Positions 8,910 through 9,662 of a DNA stretch of 9,662 bases are shown here, piece after piece. Each line of letters starts with the position of its first letter. Within the stretch, counting starts at the first letter, position 1. The stretch comes from Actinomycetota bacterium (GTDB lineage: Bacteria > Actinomycetota > Acidimicrobiia > Acidimicrobiales > Ilumatobacteraceae), in contig RFNE01000129.1 of assembly GCA_009927375.1 (NCBI GenBank), positions 1 through 9,662 of the forward strand. Direction: 5' to 3'. The notes beneath the pieces are model-generated. The model was given only the letters and a program-made list of their open reading frames with translations. It made no database searches and had not been told where the DNA came from. The position numbers and the translations under genes were made by a program.

Positions 8910-8918
8910 GCCCCTCAA
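8888..8918 (-). promoter_or_regulatory. Possible groEL promoter overlapping CIRCE
   Basis: On the minus strand TTGAGG (8918-8913) resembles a -35 box and TAGAGT (8893-8888) a -10 box; the 19-nt spacer is longer than ideal. The -10 would lie within the CIRCE element, the arrangement expected for HrcA repression. This is a weak match and only a suggestion. Confidence 0.25.
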
Positions 8919-8925
8919 GACGAGG

Positions 8926-9356
8926 TCAGCGAATCTTGCGCAACACCACATCCGTACGGGTTTCCGTGGCCCCCTCGCGCTGGAGCCAGCGCAGGAAGGC
9001 ATCCAGGCCGGCGGTCCCCTCACAGGCCACCGCGAGGGTGACGTCCGATTCACCCGTCACATGGGCTGCCCACAAGATGTCGTCACGCTTGGCTGCGGCG
9101 TCGTCGAAGCCCTTGGTGTGGGGCATCCGGCATCGATCACCGCCTCGAGGGTTCGTCCGAGGGCGGCTTGGTTGACCTCCGCCCGAAACCCCGTAATGAC
9201 GCCTTCTCGCATCAGTCTGCGGACCCGCTCAGCCGCGGCGTTCGGGGACAGATGGACCCGGTCGCCGAGCATTTGCCAAGAGATTCTCCCGTCAGATTGC
9301 AGAATTCCGAGGATTTCTCTGTCTACAGAGTCAATAGATACGTTTTCGTCTGCCAT
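8926..9356 (-). CDS. Lrp/AsnC-family transcriptional regulator (one frameshift near 9129)
   Basis: A 143-residue regulator after repair. Residues about 8-57 form the winged helix-turn-helix of the Lrp/AsnC family (IDSVDREILGILQSDGRISW, then LGDRVHLSPNAAAERVRRL with recognition-helix character, then GVITGFRAEV). The rest is the RAM ligand-binding/dimerisation domain, with the hallmark VTGESDVTLAVACEGTAGLDAFL and the final strand TRTDVVLRKIR. The frame breaks at ALGRTLEAVIDA; one extra C on the minus strand at 9129-9130 gives VIDARMPHTKGFDDA and runs to the stop at 8926. The family senses amino acids or related small molecules; the effector here is unknown. It lies 62 nt from a divergent small membrane-protein gene, a plausible regulatory target, and 114 nt upstream of groEL on the same strand, with groEL's own operator between. 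Confidence 0.88.
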
Positions 9357-9418
9357 ACGGCCAATTCTGCCAGATAATCCGCAGTTTCCTCAGGCATTTT
9401 CGCACCACACTGTTGCCC

Positions 9419-9662
9419 ATGAGTGAGCAGACGTGGTCGTGGTTGCTGGTGGGCTTTGAGCTCCTCGCCATCGGAGGCATGTGGCTCGTCGGCGCCCGGA
9501 AGTGGTGGGGCTGGGGCATGGTGCTCGCAAGCTCGCTCCCCTGGATGGTTATGGATTGATCTTCTCCAAGCACGGCTTCATCGTGATGAGTTCGCTGTAC
9601 ATCCTCACGCACTCGCGCAATTTGGTGAAGTGGCGTCGTCAGCACACCCGCGAAACGGCGTC
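9419..9662 (+). CDS. Small membrane protein, unknown function (3' truncated by window; one frameshift near 9550)
   Basis: Not recognised with certainty. The ATG at 9419 opens MSEQTWSWLLVGFELLAIGG, a hydrophobic helix of about residues 6-25, followed by a tryptophan-rich second segment (KWWGWGMVLASSLPWMV) and, after repair, YGLIFSKHGFIVMSSLYILT as a third hydrophobic stretch, ending in a basic region (RNLVKWRRQHTRET) that reaches the window edge. The initial frame stops at a TGA at 9557-9559; one extra T in the TT at 9549-9550 gives PWMVYGLIFSKHGF and keeps an open frame to the end. The helix layout and the W-x2-Y plus GF pattern resemble small membrane proteins known from actinobacteria and their phages, from memory only. 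It is divergent from the Lrp-type gene. Confidence 0.55.

Noticed and set aside
8911..8926. Rho-independent terminator after the Lrp-type gene
   Set aside because: CCTC and GAGG could form only a 4-bp stem and no T run follows.

Overview
The window is a gene-dense bacterial chromosomal segment with no mobile-element, CRISPR or RNA-gene signal. High G+C, a ClpC-type unfoldase, an LppM-like lipoprotein, a PAC2-family protein and a CIRCE-controlled groEL with no groES beside it suggest an actinobacterium (Actinomycetota). Acidimicrobiia is my guess, from remembered protein likeness only.

Layout. Positions 1-4165 (+ strand): the C-terminal part of clpC, a lipoprotein gene, radA, a DinB-fold protein and tag (3-methyladenine DNA glycosylase I), spaced 0-26 nt apart like an operon. 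Positions 4162-4592 (- strand): a GNAT acetyltransferase whose stop codon overlaps that of tag. Positions 4683-5600 (+): a PAC2-family protein. Positions 5603-8811 (-): in transcription order groEL, an ATP-grasp ligase and chdC (coproheme decarboxylase); chdC ends 2 nt from the PAC2 gene. A CIRCE operator (8883-8909) lies upstream of groEL. Positions 8926-9356 (-): an Lrp/AsnC-type regulator. From 9419 (+): a small membrane protein that runs off the window.

The main anomaly is sequence quality. Eight of the twelve genes carry one apparent frameshift each. In every case it can be repaired by lengthening a short single-base run by one base, which restores family-typical protein and length. This looks like systematic deletion error in the reads or assembly, not eight broken genes. 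Frameshifted genes are given as single CDS entries over their full span, with the break position stated.

Functional themes are protein quality control (ClpC, GroEL), DNA repair (RadA, Tag) and the last step of the coproporphyrin-dependent heme pathway (ChdC). I found no convincing new multi-gene system. The least explained items are the ATP-grasp ligase between groEL and chdC, the lipoprotein after clpC, and the small membrane protein at the right edge. No gene-free stretch exceeds about 115 bases.
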